A stretch of DNA of 64,000 nt, from assembly GCA_965275915.1 (NCBI GenBank), contig CBDHYI010000008.1, forward strand, positions 1,302,001 through 1,366,000, read 5' to 3'. Of the stretch, positions 61,699 through 64,000 are shown one piece after another. Under the pieces are notes generated by a model that saw only the letters and a list, made by a program, of their open reading frames with translations, ran no database searches and had not been told where the DNA came from. This DNA is from JBDWFY01 sp965275915 (lineage in GTDB: Bacteria > Pseudomonadota > Alphaproteobacteria > Rhizobiales > Stappiaceae). How positions within the stretch are numbered: the first letter of the stretch is position 1; every line of letters starts with the position of its first letter. The translations under genes and the position numbers were made by a program.

Positions 61699-61840
61699 GC
61701 TCGCGACTCATTCACTTCATGCGATTGTGTTCCTGCCTGTGTTGGAAAGACTTGAAAACCGGACGGTTTCCTGGGCCTTTCCGCTTTGTCAGAAACAAAA
61801 TCTGCTCTCGCACAATGGATGAATGAATGGGTCCTGAGCC
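61698..61840. repeat. MITE-like element, copy D (GGCTC ends)
   Basis: 143 bp. The imperfect ends start GGCTCGCGACTCATTCA (left) and GGCTCAGGACCCATTCA (right complement). The core GACTTGAAAACCGGACGGTT and CTGCTCTCGCACAATGG match copy A. It lacks the nested 34-bp palindrome of copy A. The flanks are TA and TG. It lies between the TRAP large permease and lacI-type genes. Confidence 0.85.
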
Positions 61841-61857
61841 TGTAGAGCGCGTTGTTT

Positions 61858-62880
61858 TCAGTTTGTGGCGGGTCCCAGAGAGTCTCTGATCTGCAGTGTG
61901 GTCTCAAGTCGCACCGAGGTGCCCGGCTTCTTGTCTTCGACCATCGCGACAAGTTCCGAGGCAGCCTTTTTGCCCATTGCACGGTGGGGGACGTGAACGG
62001 TGGTCAGCCCGGGGGTGACGACCTTTGCGAGTTCAATATCGTCAAATCCGGTGATGGACACATCGCCCGGAACGCTCATGCCGCGTTCCCTGGCACGGCG
62101 CAGGGCGCCCACGGCCAGAACATCGTTGCCGCACATCACGGCGGTGGGGCGGTTTCTGGATGCCATCAGGTTGTCAAAAGCCTGGCTGCCCCGGGCAATG
62201 TCGTAGGTGGTTTCCATGATCCGGAGCGTCTCTGGATCAAGTCCGCCCGCCTTCAGCGCGTCCTTGACGCCGGCAATTCTCTGGCGGGCCCGGTCGTTGC
62301 CCCTGGCGATACCGGAAATCATACCGATGCGCCGATGGCCCAGCTTCAGCACTGCCTCAGCCAGCACTCGCATGGAGGCCCGATTGTCAAAACCGATCGA
62401 GGGCTGCGAGGCACCTTCGGTAAATGTCCAGGCAATCAGCGCCGGGATGTTCTGTCCGCTGAGATAGTCATAAAGCGATTGATCACGGTCGTGCCCGATC
62501 AACAGCAATCCGTCGGCGCCGCGGGAGACAAGCGCGCGGACCTGCTCTTTTTCAATGTCCGGCTGATAGGCGGAACTTGCGACAAGCAGGGTGTAGCCGC
62601 GTGCATGCAGCTCTTCCTGAAAGGCCTGCAGGCCGCGCGCGAAAATCGCGTTTTCCATTGTGGGGATGATGGCGCCGATGGTGAAGGTGCGTTTGGCAAC
62701 CAGAACGCGCGCGCCGAAATTCGGGGTATAGCCAAGTTGCTCGACCGCACTCATGACCCGGCGGCGTGTGCTTTCCACCACCTGGTCCGGCGAATTCAGA
62801 CAACGCGAAACCGTCGCTGTGGAAACACCGGCGTTTCTCGCAACATCGTCCAGTGTCGGAACGGGCCTGATTTCTGCCAT
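61858..62880 (-). CDS. LacI-family regulator
   Basis: 340 residues from ATG 62880, with AGGA 5 nt before it; an earlier ATG at 62886 is directly at that site. The HTH (TLDDVARNAGVSTATVSRCLNSP) and hinge are typical, with a sugar-binding core (FTIGAIIPTMENAIFARGLQAFQEELH). Two LacI-type operators lie between this gene and the divergent small membrane/TRAP genes. It likely represses the third TRAP locus and itself. Confidence 0.95.
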   Translation of the reverse strand: MAEIRPVPTLDDVARNAGVSTATVSRCLNSPDQVVESTRRRVMSAVEQLGYTPNFGARVLVAKRTFTIGAIIPTMENAIFARGLQAFQEELHARGYTLLVASSAYQPDIEKEQVRALVSRGADGLLLIGHDRDQSLYDYLSGQNIPALIAWTFTEGASQPSIGFDNRASMRVLAEAVLKLGHRRIGMISGIARGNDRARQRIAGVKDALKAGGLDPETLRIMETTYDIARGSQAFDNLMASRNRPTAVMCGNDVLAVGALRRARERGMSVPGDVSITGFDDIELAKVVTPGLTTVHVPHRAMGKKAASELVAMVEDKKPGTSVRLETTLQIRDSLGPATN

Positions 62881-62943
62881 GACCATCCTGTGAATGAACT
62901 GCCGCCAAGTGATAGCACAAAATAGTCTATTTGAAACTTACAA

Positions 62944-62982
62944 TGTAAGCGCTTGCATTTTGTCTATGTAAGCGCTTACACT
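62944..62982. promoter_or_regulatory. Two LacI-type operators over a promoter
   Basis: TGTAAGCGCTTGCA (62944-62957) and TGTAAGCGCTTACA (62967-62980) are 23 bp apart centre to centre. TTGCAT (62953-62958) and TACACT (62977-62982), 18 bp apart, look like -35 and -10 for the plus strand. The second operator covers the -10. Confidence 0.8.
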
Positions 62983-63016
62983 GAGGGTCGAGCCGATTGT
63001 TTCCGGAGCACCATTC

Positions 63017-63202
63017 ATGTTTCTCGCTGCCTCCATTCTTGTGTTTGCCGTCTATTTCGCAAACGTCATGCTGGGTGCCTACACGGGCAGCGCGTTCCTG
63101 GGCGATGTGGGGGAAATGCTGGTTCTGTTCGTGGCGTCGGCTTTGTTCGTCGTCGCAATTCTGCAAAAGGAAGCAGACCGCAAGAAAAACCAGAGCGGTT
63201 AA
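63017..63202 (+). CDS. Small membrane protein upstream of the third TRAP locus
   Basis: 61 residues, not recognised. Two hydrophobic helices (ILVFAVYFANVMLGAYTG and VLFVASALFVVAILQ) end in a basic tail (KEADRKKNQSG). The position, between the LacI operators and the TRAP receptor, suggests co-expression with the transporter. The base and codon use fit a real gene, but without homologues this remains tentative. Confidence 0.6.
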   Translation: MFLAASILVFAVYFANVMLGAYTGSAFLGDVGEMLVLFVASALFVVAILQKEADRKKNQSG

Positions 63203-63333
63203 CGCATATGGGACACTGACGGGGTGTTTGAATGACGATAGCTTAGCAAATTCAACAGGTTGAACAATATATTTCAACCAAATGTCTGAATTTGAACGGC
63301 TTGCGTTCCAATGGTCCAAAGGGAGGACAGGTA

Positions 63334-64000
63334 ATGGACAAAGATCAAAAGCAACTCGCTTCGGCGGAGCGCCGTAATTTTTTGAAACTTTCGGCCAGCG
63401 GAGGATTTACAGCCGCTTTGGTGGCGGGCGCCGGCGGCGTGCTTTGGTCAGAAGAGGCCGCGGCACAGACCGCCAAGGAAGAACGTGAGCGTGAAAATGC
63501 GGCCGAGCACATCATGACCGTGGCGACGGCCTATATCCTTGGCGCGTCGCGCAGCTATCCGATCATGCAGCTCGACCTGAAAGAGAACATACAGAACGCA
63601 ACCAACGGCAAAATCTATGTCAAACTCGCACCCGGCGGCCAGCTTGGCGCGGGTGGAGCGCTGGTGCAGAAGGTTCAGAGCGGGACGATTCAGGCGGCGC
63701 AGCATTCGCTGTCAAACTTTGCGCCTTTCGCGTCCACGGTGGACCTGATCAATATGCCGTATCTGTGCGGTTCCAATCAGCGGTTCACAAACCTTGTGAC
63801 TTCGGATCACTGGAAAACCGAGGTTCATCCGAAGGTCGAGGCCGCAGGGTTTAAAGCACTGTTCTATGTCAACATCGATCCGCGTGTTGTTGCCGTGCGC
63901 AAGGGCGGCGCCGGTGCTGTAATCACGCCGGGCGATCTGTCCGGTGTCAAATTCCGTGTGCCCGGATCCAAGATGCTGCAGCAGTATTATCGCATGGTCG
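63334..64000 (+). CDS. TRAP transporter substrate-binding protein with Tat signal (3' end outside window)
   Basis: 222 codons are visible, and the gene runs off the right edge. A GGGAGGAC site precedes ATG 63334. The Tat signal is RRNFLKLSA (Arg13-Arg14) with a hydrophobic stretch, so it is exported folded. The mature protein (MTVATAYILGASRSYPIMQLDLKENIQNATNGKI) and the DLSGVKFRVPGSKMLQQYYRM block match the DctP fold. LacI-type operators ahead suggest sugar-acid control. Confidence 0.9.
   Translation, partial: MDKDQKQLASAERRNFLKLSASGGFTAALVAGAGGVLWSEEAAAQTAKEERERENAAEHIMTVATAYILGASRSYPIMQLDLKENIQNATNGKIYVKLAPGGQLGAGGALVQKVQSGTIQAAQHSLSNFAPFASTVDLINMPYLCGSNQRFTNLVTSDHWKTEVHPKVEAAGFKALFYVNIDPRVVAVRKGGAGAVITPGDLSGVKFRVPGSKMLQQYYRMV

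Noticed and set aside
61845..61856. GAGCG after TA next to copy D as another IS630-type end
   Set aside because: Only the first six bases match the IS630-type end. The following bases (CGTTGTTTTC) do not.
1..64000. CRISPR array, tRNA or rRNA genes, prophage
   Set aside because: No evenly spaced direct repeats, no cloverleaf-like segments and no phage structural genes were noticed on reading. A tRNA scan could still find one.

Overview
The window is about 64 kb of GC-rich bacterial chromosome with densely packed genes. It looks like an alphaproteobacterium, probably Hyphomicrobiales (Rhizobiales). The grounds are three TRAP transporter loci, many LysR regulators, a cyclase/TolB-like/TPR signalling protein, a sitABCD operon with a Mur-type operator, the two-cysteine OxyR next to katG, and short palindromic repeats of the kind common in rhizobia. 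This is inference from gene content. No rRNA or tRNA gene and no CRISPR array was seen.

Layout. 1-6.6 kb: end of yciB, a zinc alcohol dehydrogenase, a secreted RTX animal-type heme peroxidase, and a two-component system with a PepSY-like partner. 6.9-12.9 kb: RidA protein, LysR, TRAP transporter and amidase, probably one uptake and hydrolysis locus. 12.9-19.2 kb: two IS630-type elements and a MITE-like repeat among an RHH/EF-hand protein, a GST, a small secreted protein and an MFS exporter. 19.2-23.1 kb: VOC protein, oxyR and katG. 23.4-28.8 kb: a sulfide-oxidation locus (Crp/Fnr regulator, YgaP-like membrane protein, persulfide dioxygenase, phosphatase-like/SQR fusion, SulP transporter). 28.9-34.1 kb: LysR, sulfotransferase, cyclase-TPR protein and nitroreductase. 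34.2-39.9 kb: a tightly overlapping operon for a fumarate reductase/succinate dehydrogenase-like complex and a two-subunit class I fumarase, with a convergent LysR. 40.3-45.7 kb: RpiR regulator, FbpA/AfuA-type ABC importer and histidine phosphatase. 46.1-47.2 kb: YdjM-like protein. 47.4-52.0 kb: an AT-richer accessory island with an M50-type protease, an EEP nuclease, a DnaQ-fold-like membrane protein and an unknown protein. 52.2-56.2 kb: sitABCD. 56.6-64 kb: a uronate-type catabolic region (kdgF, GntR, a broken SDR, TRAP, LacI, and the start of another TRAP locus).

The most unusual signal is structural. Five mobile or MITE-like elements sit exactly on the TA of a neighbouring gene's stop codon. 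Their termini all begin with G, so each insertion leaves a TAG stop. These elements belong to two IS630-type transposons and a modular family of small inverted-repeat elements. The best candidates for undescribed biology are this stop-codon targeting, the AT-rich island, the sulfide locus with its predicted operator and sequestered ribosome binding site, and the fumarate reductase-like operon whose flavoprotein lacks the histidine that normally holds FAD covalently.
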